NCBI GenBank assembly: GCA_022818135.1
Contig: JAFMSR010000014.1
Span: 40,257,708-40,321,707 of the forward strand
Origin: Saxidomus purpurata
Lineage: Eukaryota; Mollusca; Bivalvia; Venerida; Veneridae
Length of the DNA: 64,000 nt
Reading direction: 5' to 3'
Each line of letters begins with the position of its first letter. Position 1 is the stretch's first letter. The notes below the pieces were generated by a model, which made no database searches, was not told the origin of the DNA, and worked only from the letters and a program-made list of their open reading frames with translations. A program made the translations under genes and the position numbers. Shown in pieces: positions 12,061 through 24,899 of the stretch.

Positions 12061-13211
12061 GATTTAAATTTCAGATTTCTATTTTCAACTTGATTTTCAG
12101 TCAAAAATCAAGTTTGAAGGGAAAATGTTGGATCCATATATATAAAGTTAAACTAAAGCAAACGTACTTAAAAATGCACATAAGCACAAAACCAATTCTT
12201 ATAAATGTTTTCGAAAGAAAAATAAAAGGAAAATGTTTTTCAACTTTACGGCTATTCACGTTCACCTCGTCTCATGATACCAAAGTCATAAACTTTAATG
12301 CTATGACATTGATGTGCACCCGTTATTTCAACGAGGAAGAACAATCCTCAGACTGGGCATTGTTTGTCGTCACAATTCCCAGACTTTGAACTAAAGAGTA
12401 AAAGAAATGTCAAATGATTAAAAATATACAGTTTATGGTTTTACAGAAGCTTACAACACGAGGATCAATAAATCAATTGAAATTGAATATTAAGATAAGG
12501 AACAAACACTTATTTGTTGCTTGAAAGGACAACTCTCCATAAATAACACGATGCAGTTCAAATATCAGAATCAGGTGGCGAATACTGAAATATAAAGCAG
12601 GTTTCCTCCCACAGAGAAACTATTCTTATAGATGAAATTAAATGTCATGTTTATTTTCGAAATATCGCATTTCAACGTTACACCATATTGACGTTATCCG
12701 AGTAGAAAACAAGTTACGACCGTGAAGACTGAAAACCTTCCCTTTTCTTCAGACAATACAGTTACATATAAATCCATTCAATTACAACACAACTCTTTCC
12801 GATCCAATCCAGTACATACAATGTAATTTTTTTTATGTATTGTACTTTACCCTTTGTTTAGACAATACAGTTTCTTGTTAATGCAATCCAATCCAACACA
12901 CTCTACTGGTCAAATACATTTACAAATCAATTTATTCACGGACACTTCAAAACAATATCACAAAAACTATAAATAGCTTTTGTTTGACGCAATAATAAAT
13001 GCACATACATTAGTGTAACAGTACAGTAAAACAAATCTGATTCATTGTAAATATATGTGTCTACACTTCTTTTTTTCAAGAGGGAGTCGAGGGCGGCCGC
13101 TTGATGCAGTCATTACTTTTTCTAGGAATAACCCTTAGTTTCTTGCTGTATGTCCCAGTACAAATGGCCTCAAAAGTGTTAATTTTTATGTCAATGAAGT
13201 TCTCGTGAAAA
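12061..13211. other. Intergenic, nothing firm
   Basis: A 99-codon open frame at 12090-12389 has no recognisable motif and is not supported as a gene. A NotI-type GCGGCCGC sits at about 13094 in a locally GC-richer patch. Confidence 0.4.
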
Positions 13212-13299
13212 TCAGGCTGCCTTCTTCTGTTGAGTAGTTTTCTTCTGGATCACTCTGGTCTTAAATGATAAGAAGATACCATCCATCATTTTAACATAC
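13212..13299 (-). CDS. Possible terminal exon of an unrecognised gene
   Basis: On the minus strand a candidate splice acceptor (ATGCACATCACCCAG) ends at 13300. It is followed by an open frame of 29 codons with a Lys-rich C-terminus (Lys-Lys-Thr-Thr-Gln-Gln-Lys-Lys-Ala-Ala) and a TGA at 13212-13214. The stretch is GC-richer than its surroundings. The same junction, CAG-GTATGT, also fits a splice donor, so the exon side is ambiguous. No upstream exon was found and the product is not recognised. This could easily be chance. Confidence 0.15.
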
Positions 13300-13445
13300 C
13301 TGGGTGATGTGCATCAAATACGAAAAACAGCACAGTTTATATTAACTTAAAATCATTTGGGATATAAAAAGTCATTAAGAGAATTTATAATGATTTAAAT
13401 AAATTACCACAACAGTTAACTGTTGTATATCTAAATGTGTTTCTG

Positions 13446-13588
13446 TTAAAGGTGAACTCTCTACATCTAGCAGATTATATTTTCCAAATAATTATATAAT
13501 AATGTGTTCACGATCAACGAATGTAAAATATTAGATAAATACAATTTTAAAGAACAGCATACATCGAAAAAATGCTTCATATTAGCAC
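13446..13588 (+). mobile_element. MIT-E dispersed element, copy 1
   Basis: TTAAAGGTGAACTCTCTACA head followed by CAGATTATATTTTCCAAAT, AATGTGTTCA and AAATACAATTTTAAAGAACA. The same blocks occur in order at 16241-16431 and 47014-47212. Confidence 0.6.
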
Positions 13589-16240
13589 AAGTATTCAACA
13601 TAAAGGCCTTCTGTTATAATTCGTTATCCACAAATTCATTGTACAACAACAACTTTACATAGATTATTAAATGTATGACACTACTGCAACATATTTATAA
13701 ACGCTGATTTGACCGGTGGTGACTGCAATATAAAGCTTTAACTGTTTGGTGAGTAATAACTCTTGCAAATATTCTATTATTTATGATTTTGAACTCATTT
13801 AATTTGACATCAGTTTAAGAGAGTACCTCTTTAAAGATATAAACTCCAATGATTTATTCAGTTTACTAAAACAAAATTGAACTCTTTAGATGATCTGATC
13901 ATTTGCTCATTATTTTATGGATTTGATTTAATAGACATGAAACTTTATTACCTGAGAAGATGTATATGATTTCTTCACCTGTTAAAAGAGGTATAAAATT
14001 TTTTTTTTTGGCACAAATCATATTGCGATATATTGCTTTTACCTGGAGGCTTAAAAAGCACATTTTATCTTAAGTTCAACTTACTATTATAATTTTTTTT
14101 AAATGTTTAACTAAAAATGTGTTCCATTTATCAAGCATTGCCTATGTGCCAGTTCTAACATGGAAACGGATAGCTAGTCAAAACCACAGTTGAACAATTT
14201 TACATCTTGATCATCATCGTTTTTTACTACTCTAGATCGAATACTTTTTGCGCTGCTCGAGACAAAAGTACAAATTTGCGTTTTTGCTTAATCAATGCGC
14301 ATATCCATTAACAAAACCTCGGTGCTGCACTGCTTACTGATCAACACAACTCTAAGGTTCCATGACTTTATGTCCAACACCTTAATGTGTAGTACGCGAG
14401 CTATGTTTAAAAAAATTCACGTTTTCACAATTTGCTGTTTTGTATGCAGTCACAAGCAAATATACAAATGTTAAACTTCATGCTCTAAGTAATATTTCTG
14501 CAAGGCTTTATGAGTCTAGGTAAAATGTGCGCAACAAGATAAAAAAAAGTGCTCGTTTAAATTGACTTTGTTCTAAGTTGGAGTATAATCACAGTATCCT
14601 GACGACGAAAGACCAAATTATCTAAGGCCTTTTTAAGTACACTAACACTTTTAATATTTCTTATCAAATGAAGATCAGAACCTGCACACTGTTGTTTTTT
14701 TACATGTAATTTGAACTTATAGGAGTTGCAATACAACCGTATTCCTTCCAACTGGCAGAAGTGTATAAGTAAGCATTTACGAATCAAATAATATTGTATA
14801 TTTCTTATCGCATGACAACGGTTATACTATCAAACTGTTTTCTTATATTTTCCATAAAGGAACACTAAAATGTTTCACGTTAATTTCAATACCTAAACAG
14901 TATGTAGTACCGTTCAGTTCGATTTAAACTAATTTTCTAAAAAGGTTGCAGTTGTTGATAAGTACGTGCGCCACTTAAGTTTTGTTTTTATAATTGACAA
15001 TAATATTACAAACTTAAGAAGCACATATATACGGTAACTTAACAATCGGACATGACATACTTTCAATGCAATATTCATGGAAATATGTTGTGTATTAAAA
15101 TGCTTAATTATCGTTTTACTTAATTTTATCAACTGATCTATCTTAGTTAAAGAACAACATATATCTGGAACTATCTCGTAAGAGAAAGACAACTGAGGAA
15201 ATTGTACACGAAATCAGCTACAAATAAAATGCAGTAACATGTCTATGCACCTCGAGACAGATAGAAGAGCAGATGTGCTTAGTCTTTGGTCAAGTATTTC
15301 TACTATGGCTAGTGTCACATTGCCATTTTGTTTTGCTGTTAAATATTCGAGATGAATGTAATCCGCATTTCAAACACATTTAGAGCTTTATACACAACAA
15401 AAACAAAATAAAATTGAATTCTTGTAAAAGTTTCAATAATTCATCGCGAAAGATAATTTAAATAGAAATGAAAACAATAGCGTCATTCAAATAAAAATGT
15501 TCAGCAGGGGAAATCTTTGCGTTTCTAAACCTGTTTAGTGTACATATTTTGAAATTTCATAAGAATACATACGCTTGTTTAATGGAATTAATCAATGTAC
15601 CCATTTAAATCTATTTTGCAATAAAGTTGATATAGTTATATACAGGGGTATATAGTAAGCCTAAAACAATTCATTTAGACAATAATATTTTATATATTAT
15701 GTGGTAAGTTTACTTGTGAAAAGTACAGTTCGCTTTATGTCATAAAAGAACTCAAAAGAAAGGCATCAACCAGTGTCAGTGTTACATCACACTTCATTCC
15801 TATTGTCTGCGGTTTACCTCAGGGGAGTGTTGTAAGGCCTTATTTGCTTTAATATTACACTTTGATTTGACGATAAGTATTGATTCAGACTGTCATATAA
15901 TCTTAGGTGTAAATAGTAAGCGTTATTTTATATTCTCTAAAGGATCTTAAAGTCATTTCTTCAAACCTGTGTTACGTTCCAATCTACTAGAAGCATGTTT
16001 TGCATGGTAAATGGACAAAGTGCTGTCATTGCACACTTGTTGTCAACACCAGATGAACACTTTAAGTGCATACAAACAACTGAAGGACGTGAGTTGAATG
16101 TACTTTGCAGTTTGCATATGATTTGAATCACTATCTGTTTTGAAATGTAGGTTTGATTGTAAATTTTGTCGTAGAAATACAATTACAAAAAATTAGTTCA
16201 TCTTTCAAACTTATGTTTCAGAGCGATATATTAATGTCAG
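13589..16240. other. Intergenic, nothing recognised
   Basis: 2.6 kb of AT-rich sequence. Open frames stay under 90 codons and show no domain or coding-like composition. Confidence 0.5.
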
Positions 16241-16431
16241 TTAAAGGGGCACTCCCCACAGGATCATATTCTTTTCTGTTTTTATTGTTTGAAATTTTAA
16301 CTGTTGTATAATATAATAGATCACGATGTCTTTACAATATAATACTCTAAACATTTATATTGTGTTCACTGAAAATAAAATGATATAAATACAAATTTAA
16401 AGAACAACATAATTATAACAAATGCCTCATT
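16241..16431 (+). mobile_element. MIT-E dispersed element, copy 2
   Basis: Starts TTAAAGGGGCACTCCCCACA and shares ATTGTGTTCA and ATACAAATTTAAAGAACAAC with the other two copies. Non-coding. Confidence 0.6.
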
Positions 16432-19400
16432 TCGTCAAGGTCACACTTCAGGGCCATAAGACATTTGCCACATTGGCGGAGGTAGGAATATTTTTAAAGC
16501 TAGTTAAATGACGTCTTGAAAAAAAAACACACTTTTTTATACTTTGCTAATATTGCCTTGCTAGAGTTAAAACAAGAAGTATATTTTAAAAAGTTAAACG
16601 GCATTGAGCGGACATCCCTGAGAGTAGCATTCGATTCATAACTCTGTATACTGGCAGTCTATTTTAGAGGGTTAGCAGAAATGTATTACACCGTATGTGT
16701 TGGCACGAAACTTTTTTTTGCAACTGACATTATTTGCAGTCATTCTAATAATGACGTTATATCTACTAACAAAATATAAGCGAAGAATATTGTAACTATT
16801 TCAATCATACGCGCATCATAAAAGCAAGATGTTCGTATATAAATTCGATTCCATTCGTAATATTTGATTTATCTAAAACGTAAGTCAAAAGCAAGCTTAT
16901 TTAGCTACGCCGAAAAAATATCTCGCATGCACTATGACTATAGATGTTTGCCGAAAACAAAACAAATGTGTATTAATCTTATAAAAATTAATAATTTGAT
17001 TTATAACATGGGTTTAATGTTTGTTTGGGAGTTTTATTACCCTACTGAACCATAAATACATCTATATCACATTTTCATGTTGGCTGTAAGCACGAGGACA
17101 CGGAATGCACGACAAATAAACATTCTCCAAAAAAACGAAATAGGTTTTTCAAAAGTTTTTTGTATCTATTTGCATGTACCATTATATTGCAATGAAATTT
17201 AAAGTACGCAATGCACTTTATATAAACAGTTGCGTGCTGTTTTATGACAAGCGCAATCGCATTGCAGGAACATCTGTAATGGTGCTATTAAGAATTAATT
17301 TTTAACTTACAGATTTATTCGCTAAAAGCTCATTTCAGTTGTCAAATAGCGACTAAAGCTGAAACTCTATATGTTTTTCATAGAAAGAAAAGCGTTTTGT
17401 GATAGCAGCTTGACGTCATATCCTGTTGTGTTATTAAATCTTGTCAGAAACTTCTTAAAGAACCGTACTATATTTGTCATATAACATTGTATTATTACTC
17501 TTTGAAGAAGAAAGCAAGCATTGTTTAACCATGTATTTGTTAATGGCGATTATAACGTTCAATAAATTCTTAAATGACATTCCTAGATCACGGTGATATG
17601 CTTCAGTAGATGTGAAAGGAGTTAGAACATGATTATTGGAATGTTTCATTATAAAGGGTTTTTTTATTAAAAAAATAACAGTAAGATCTAGTTAACGTTA
17701 ATCAGGTGTATCACAGATAAAGTATAGTAGCATTAGTTGATGTTATATCACGTAACATTACTGTAAATATGAAATTAAGGCACTGTGTTTTCTGGAAATC
17801 GTCCATGTCATGTAGAGACACGTAAATTGAAACATGTGTTATTGCATATGAGGAGTAGTTTAGCATGCAAAAACAGCGATTACCTTTACATTTCTGAACG
17901 ACACGTCGTGTAAATATACCCACTCAATTTCTTAGTCTTCCCCTTTCAATTAAAAACTCGGTTACACTTTCAAAAAGTTTTGGTCTATGGATAACTGTAA
18001 GCAACGCTCGTTAAACTCGAGGGTAAACGCATATCATCCGGCGAGTGGGTCGATCGGTAAATAAATCGAAAGAACACTTCTGACGCATGTTCGATGGTTG
18101 TATTAAACTAATTTTATCATGTCATTTATTCATTATTTTAAGTACAGCGAATTATTTCGTATCGTTAAGAATAGAGTTTTACTTATATAATTGAATTAGA
18201 TATAAAAATAGTTTATAAACTTTAAATAAGAAATAGACTTATTTGGAAACATTTAAACAGCCTTAACGGTTTTTTCTTTAATACTAGAGTATCAGCATAG
18301 ATGTATATGTATGGTATCTGCTGCCTGTAATATTCCTGATTTTATAAACAGAGTAGATTGCTGGTGTATTTAATCCGTCGATCAATCCTAAAAAGGATCA
18401 AAGTCTAATTAAATGCCACATTCAGCTGCTGGATTTGTTGACACAGCATATGCTGACCTTCGTTAGAAAGAAGATAATTGGAGTATAAGAAGAGAAATGG
18501 GCAATGAACCTTATAGTAGTTTGACGCAGACACAGAAATAGTTCAGTTATTTGCAATACTGTGCTTAGATAACCTTCAGTCAAAGCTATGCATTTTAAAA
18601 AATGTTTATCTAAACCAATAGAAACAGTTTTTACTTACTCATAAAGGTTGATGTTGTTGCCAATAATGTTTTTGTTATTGTCTCTGTTAAATGTTTACTG
18701 TTTAAAACTAGGACACGTTCTGGAAATAGAAACCTATCACAAACAAGTGCCTGGCTTAATTTCCGTAAGAGCTTTTACAATAATAAAATCATTGACGACT
18801 TAGAATACATTCTTTAGTGTTCAACACGAAAAATCAGTGAAATAAATAACCTTTGCTGCATAGAGTTCAAATAGGAAAAAATATAACATGACTAACAACT
18901 TATAACTTTCATATTTCAAAAATAGTCTCATTGAATATATTTAACAAGTGTCATTAAGTTAGCATACATGTATAAAGATAAACTGGAATTTTGACATCGA
19001 ATTTGTCAGAAAACGCAAAACGTCTAAACACCAGTTGATGCTCCCCGGACCATATCATTGTCCGAATGTTCAGCACATACTTTATGCGATCCAAAATTAA
19101 CTTTAATTCATCTGCACAATGCTTGTAGAACCTTTTTGCATCAGTTTTTGAGTTAGTTTAGAAGAATATCAATGAGTGAAATTGAACTGTAGGCACAGAT
19201 AAGTTTATGATTCATGAAAATTGCACTTCCTTCAAATTCCCTATCTCATTGTGTAACATGTCATTACATTTGAATCGCTTGAAAAGATGTCTTGCTATGT
19301 TACGAATAAAAATAGTTCTGGAATAGAATAGATTCATAATCATGTGTCAAATTTAGGTAATTAAAGCAAATGGTAAGAGTAGAGTGTTAGTTCTTGGATA

Positions 19401-19543
19401 CAGTACCACACAAAAAAAGCAGTGGTAGAGTCATGGGACTTGATCGCTGAAATTTCTCTTTCTGGCCTCTAAGAGTGTCTTAATCTTATAAGTGTCATCA
19501 CAGTTACATGTACATATTTTTTAATTATGTTTGTAACAAAAAT
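16432..19543. other. Intergenic, nothing recognised
   Basis: 3.1 kb with no supported gene. One TGACGTCA octamer occurs at 17411-17418. Confidence 0.5.
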
Positions 19544-19605
19544 GTGACGGACAGACGGACGGATAAAGCGGCGACTATAATTATGCACCGCCCTTCGGGA
19601 TGCAA
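19544..19605 (+). mobile_element. PEA3-type 3' tail fragment
   Basis: GACGGACAGACGGACGGATA followed by AAGCGGCGACTATAATTATG and a CCGCCCTTCGGGATG hairpin. The order matches the 3' end of PEA3 at 54228-54292. No matching 5' part was recognised upstream. Confidence 0.6.
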
Positions 19606-20376
19606 AAACATCGTTATTAAATTCCTCATGCATTTTGGTTTCGTACGTCAAAATACAATTTTGACACATTCAAAATTCTAACACCTGAAGTGAAAGATTG
19701 TACGCATAAATATCACCTGCCGATGCAGAGATCAGATTATATTTCTTCGTAATAATGTTATACCTTGGTAATCATATTTTCAGAAAATCAGAGTTATTGT
19801 AAATATTGACAATAAATAAGCATATTGAGCAAACTCCGTCTCCCTGTTATTTTAAGACACTAAATAAAGTGCAAAAGTTACTGCTTAAATTCTTACATTT
19901 TGCTTTTTCATGTAGGGCAAGTTAATCAAATGAAGTAAAATAGTTTCAAATTATTATTTGAGAAGAAATCCTCCTAAAATTAATCATTGTGAAGTACAAA
20001 CGGAAAACTTCGTCAGATGACATTTCATGAAAGGAGATTACATGTAAAATCAAGGACGCGCCACACAATTATTTGATATTACGGAAACTCGCATCAGTAA
20101 TTCCTCTCTGATTATAGGTCATTTCTACAAGAAAATTGTTAATTGGAAAAGGGTTAAATCCGTAATTATATTCTCCCTTTTCAACGTTTTGTCTAGAAAT
20201 CGATCTACTTGTTCTATGCCTAGCGTTCGTTTGGTTATCAAAGAAACACAGAACAGAGAAAAGCAAAAAGGATTGCCTTATGGATTCTTCCTCGAATAGA
20301 ATGCACAAATACTTATTTTAAGTATATAAATTAAATAAATTAATACTGAAAACGTAGCTTGGTCTTTACAGATAGA
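19606..20376. other. Intergenic; one weak small frame
   Basis: A 79-codon minus-strand frame (20069-20308) has a hydrophobic N-terminal stretch ending in a plausible signal-peptidase context. It has no recognisable family and no supporting promoter or splice evidence, so it is not called as a gene. Confidence 0.35.
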
Positions 20377-22073
20377 ACAAGAGCTGTCAGTAGGACAGCG
20401 CGCTCGACTTTTTAGTGCTTGCCTATAAAACAAAACTTTGATAGTTAAGGGCACACAATACTTTAACTAAGAATTTCTAAGTACAAATCAAGAAACATTT
20501 TCACAGAGTTATCTTCTCTTGCTTACAGATAGGTCTCATGATGGTACATAAGTACTCCAACTTTCAAAGTAATATCTCAAATGGTTAAGTCAACAAGTGG
20601 ACAAGAATGAAAATTTTAACTGAGTTTCTAAGTCAAAAAGGGCCATAATTCAAATAAAATCCTTGACAGAATTACATTCTCCTGCCCATGTTTTGGGATC
20701 ATGATGGTTTACAAGTATTCCAACTTTCAAATTAATATCTCAAACAGTTTAGTCAAAAAGTGGACTGGTACGAAAAACTTAACCAAGATTCTAAGTCGAT
20801 AAAGGGCCTTAATTTTGAAAACAAATCCCTGACAGAGTTACCTTCTCTTGCCTACAGATGGGGGTTATGGTGTAAACAAGCATTAAAAGTTTCAAAGCAA
20901 TATCTCAAAGGGTTAAGGCAATAAGTGGATTTTACCCATATTCAATGTATTTTCTAAGTAAAAAAAGGGCATAATTCTGTTCAAAACCTTGACAGAGTTA
21001 TGTACTCTTGTCTGTTGATGTAGGTCATGATGGTAAACAAGTATGGTTAGTTTCAAAGCAATACCTCCAATGGTTTTGAAATAAAGTGAGGTGGTACGAA
21101 AAACTTAACCAAGCTCAATACACTTTCTAAGTCAAACAAGGCTGTCAGTAGGACAGCGCGCTCGACTTTTAGTGCTTGCCAATAAAACAAAACTTTGACA
21201 GTTAAGGGCACACAAGCTTTAACTACTTTAACTACTTTAACTAAGAATTTCTAAGTACAAATCAAGAAACTTTTCACAGAGTTATATTCTCTTGCTTACA
21301 GATAGGTCTCATGATGGTTCAAAGTACTCTAACTTTCAAAGTAATATCTCAAATGGTAAGTCAACAAGTGGTTTTGGACCCGCCCCCCCCCCCCCAGTTT
21401 CTAAGTCAAAAAGGGCCATAATTCATATAAAATCCTTGACAGAATTACCTTCTCCTGCCCATGTTTTGGGATCATGATGGTAAACAAGTATTCCAACTTT
21501 CAAAGTAATATCTTGAACAGTTTAGTCAAAAAGTGGACTGGTACGAAAAACTTAACCAAGATTCTAAGTTGATAAATGGCCTTTAATTTTGAAAACAAAT
21601 CCCTGACGAGTTACCTTCTCTTGCCTACAGATGGGGGTAATGATGTAAACAAGCATTAAAAGTTTCAAAGCAAATCTCAAAGGGTTAAGGCAATAAGTGG
21701 ATTTTACCCATATTCAATGTATTTTCTAAGTAAAAAAAGGGGCATAATTCTGTCAAAAATCTTGACAGAAATATGTACTCTTGTCTGTTGATGAAGGTCA
21801 TGATGGTAAACAAGTATGGTTAGTTTCAAAGCAATACCTCCAATGGTTTTGAAATAAAGTGAGGTGGTACGAAAACTTAACCAAGCTCAATACACTTTCT
21901 AAGTCAAAAAGGGCCATAATTCTGTCAAAATCTTGACAGAGTTATGTACTCTTGTCCGTAGATGGAGGTTATGATGGTAAACAAGTATGGTAAGTTTCAA
22001 AGCCATACCTCTAATACTTTTGAAATAAAGTGGGGTGGTACGAAAAACTTAACCAGGTGTGACGCCAACCCGA

Positions 22074-22107
<34 letters not shown>

Positions 22108-22373
22108 CCCGACCCGACGCCACCCGGGGCGAGAGGATAGCCCCCTTTCAAAAAAGGGCCATAATTCTGTCAAAAACCTTGACAGAGTTATGTACTCTTG
22201 TCTGTAGATGGAGGTTATGATGGTAAACAAGTATGGTAAGTTTCAAAGCCATACCTCTAATACTTTTGAAATAAAGTGGGGTGGTACGAAAAACTTAACC
22301 AAGGTGTGACACCAACGCCGACGCCGGGGCGAGTAGGATAGCTCCCCTTTGCTTCGAAAAGTCGAGCTAAAAT
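20377..22373 (+). mobile_element. PEA1 rearranged array (two 5' ends, two 3' tails)
   Basis: Two PEA1 5' ends (20377 and about 21135) are followed by homologous interiors. The first lacks a 3' end and reads straight into the second. Two 3' tail regions follow: CGACGC repeats with an abnormal CCCGGGGCGAGAGGATAGCC end (about 22060-22145), then, after one more internal unit, a normal tail ending CGAAAAGTCGAGCTAAAA (22356-22373). A poly-C tract at about 21382-21395 interrupts an interior unit. The structure suggests unequal exchange or tandem insertion between units. No coding capacity. Confidence 0.75.
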
Positions 22374-23767
22374 GACAACGTACAGAAAAGCAACACAGCA
22401 TGTTAATAATTTGTTATGGGCGTTGGATTTGATTCACGTATGAATTAGAATCATGTAAACAAACATTTACGCTAAACTATGTAAAAGGATGAAACATTAT
22501 GCAAATTGTACATATACATGGCTGTCAATTTTCCAGATGCGTATAGTTTGCATAGGAAATTGAAAATCTGAAATTTATTGCTTTTGTGTCACAAAACAGC
22601 AGTCGCTTAAAGGGCCCACTCCAACAGTTGTTTTTTGCGTGCAATGACGATCAAAGACCCAAAGTATTGAATATTCTAATGTCAGAAAAGCGTTCTTCCG
22701 AGAGTTTAGCGGTACTACGCCAGTGCTACAACAGTCCCGTTTTGGCACCACAAGTGAAGTTTATAACATGTGTCTGTAATTTCAAAATTATGTCGTATTC
22801 CTTTTGGCCGCAGTTCAATGTTGTTCATTTAAGACCTTACAATTGTACCGCTTTGCAATCATTAAGTGCTCATTTAAAACATGTCGGGGACTTTAATATC
22901 TCGAGCAGCTTCTTTATATATTTATTTCTAACGTTGCCTTGTAAAAGATTGACTATTTCACATGAAATTGCCATAAATCTTTAGCTTTGTGAAAGAAACA
23001 ACATTCTTCATACTAAAATGCATCCTCTTATATGGTAAATATAACTGTCTAACTGTCTAGCTAGTTTCCTGTTTAAAAATACCAGTAACACAATGTGAGT
23101 AACCAAAATAAAGCTCTCCCTACAATATGAGTAATGTGTTTTAAAACATACAATAGCATGGAGATCTGAAATTATATCACGGATAGACCATAGACAAAAA
23201 TGCAGTATGCAGACAAAGACATATAAAATCACATGGTAATTGAATCCTGTCACAGGCACACGGATAACGCACAGACTCCTCGTGCTGATATGAATGTAAA
23301 TACTAAAGTGAACAAAACTGCAAATTATACCCACTGCGTATGATAATGACACCTTTACGCTACTTTTGATCTAAGGAACGCAGTATTTGCATAATTAAGG
23401 ATGTAAAAAATAAACTTTTGTTTAAATATAGATGAAATAAATGTTACAGTAAATAGTTACAGGGCAATAGGTTGGAGTCTACAGTAAGCAGTCCATGAGC
23501 AATTAGTAAATCCGTGCAGTTGAAAAATGAGTTCAAAAAACACTGCTCTGTATTTTAAACATTATTCAGCATCATCTGATAACTATAAATATCGGAATAT
23601 ATTTCTATCGGATAACTGTGTGACATCAGTGGTTTACAATAAAGTTGTTTACACGCAAGCAAGCGCAAATATAATGTTCCTGGTTAACCCGAACTTGCAA
23701 TATTTGACAGTAACTACACTTAGGAATCCTACGTTATTTCAATTAAACCTAGAATGAATTTGTGCAG
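22374..23767. other. Intergenic, nothing recognised
   Basis: Contains a 132-codon plus frame (22586-22984) and a 114-codon minus frame (23008-23352), neither with a known domain. The start of the first resembles a repeat head (TTAAAGGGCCCACTCC). Neither is called. Confidence 0.4.
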
Positions 23768-24560
23768 CTACGAGATCTCGGTCGAGTACAATAATAAGGT
23801 CAATCGGATTATAAAGTCTAGAGGCTCTTCCGAAGACCTAATCATGCCAAACATTGACCATGTCAGATGAAAATCTCCAACACCATCAATAAGCAACATT
23901 TAGAAGTTAGATTAGACTAGGCCGCAAGATAAAACATCTTCATGAATTTTTCAGAAATAGGGTCATGTTGTGCAAAACCCGGCCTGTGTAAGTACAACAT
24001 GTTTCACCTTGCCCAAATATATGATGTTGTATTTCTTGATTTTCTCGTTAACGTTTAAAATTGGCAGACTGTGGTACATGTTGCAGAGATGCGAGGATTT
24101 ACGATGCAGGAAAATGAACCATACTCCTGTTTAACCAAAAGCCAACCAATCTCTTCTGACAATCCATTAATGACAGTAATCCATTTCAACGACAAGGCAT
24201 AGCTTCCTCTCCCGCTCACCGATTCTACACTTTAAAACCGTCGTACCTTAAATTATTGCTGCAATGTTTTAGTTCTTACTTATCTGAGTGGAAAATGAAA
24301 TGCCCCAGGGAATTCTGTCTAGTCTAGTCACATACTGCATCTTGTATACTTCCGAACAGACCAGCTGTAATCTCAGAAAATTGCGGAATCCTGTCATTTA
24401 TCACAACCATTGTCAATGAGCCGTTAACGTCTCCTGCACGATAAGTCAAGCTGTCATTCGTAAAATGAATGTTTTCATCAAAAGTAAAACTTGTGAAGTC
24501 CTACTGTCTGATGAAATGGTTTTGTCTTTTGTGTAAAGGGTAAACCAAGAAATCTGATCA
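23768..24560 (-). pseudogene. Frame-broken coding-like remnant, unrecognised gene
   Basis: Successive minus-strand segments read like globular protein, but in different frames. 24327-24500 is open for 58 codons, containing LTYRAGDVNGSLTMVVINDR, then a TAG. 24058-24231 is open for 58 codons, containing LKWITVINGLSEEIGWLLVK. 23963-24088 continues in another frame with PILNVNEKIKKYNIIYLGKV and stops. 23768-23899 is 43 codons with LIDGVGDFHLTWSMFGMIRS. Mixed polar/hydrophobic composition, Gly and Trp content and codon use are unlike the surrounding AT-rich DNA. The junctions lack convincing splice pairs. I infer a decayed gene or a set of ancient exons. The protein family is not recognised. Confidence 0.4.
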
Positions 24561-24758
24561 GAATAATAGAAAGTATGTGTCTTTCCTTTGATTTGTATAA
24601 ACATCGTAACTTTGGATCAAAACTTGAGTGCAACACCCTATATTTTTCTTGAATAGCTAGGAAAGACCGAATCATGTCAAATTTCCAGCAGATAGCAAAG
24701 TCTCGTGTCAGTGTTACGTCACGTATTTCTCGCGCCTATGAGCTATATTGAATGTAAA

Positions 24759-24812
24759 GTTGTTGTTGCTGTTGTTGTTGTTGACGCAGAGGCAACAGCA
24801 GCAGCATTCGTC
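24759..24812. repeat. GTT/GCA trinucleotide tract
   Basis: TTGTTGTTGCTGTTGTTG followed by GCAACAGCAGCAGC. It gives a short Val/Ala-rich pseudo-frame on the plus strand. Confidence 0.8.
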
Positions 24813-24899
24813 CCCCGCCGTGCATCGTCGTCAACAACTGCTTCGCACGGCAACCGCTTTACCAATTTTGATAAATCCCTTAAATGGTCCTAAACAAAA

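Noticed and set aside
22586..22984. 132-codon plus-strand frame
   Set aside because: No motif; its start overlaps a repeat-like TTAAAGGGCCCACTCC head. Not enough support to call a gene.
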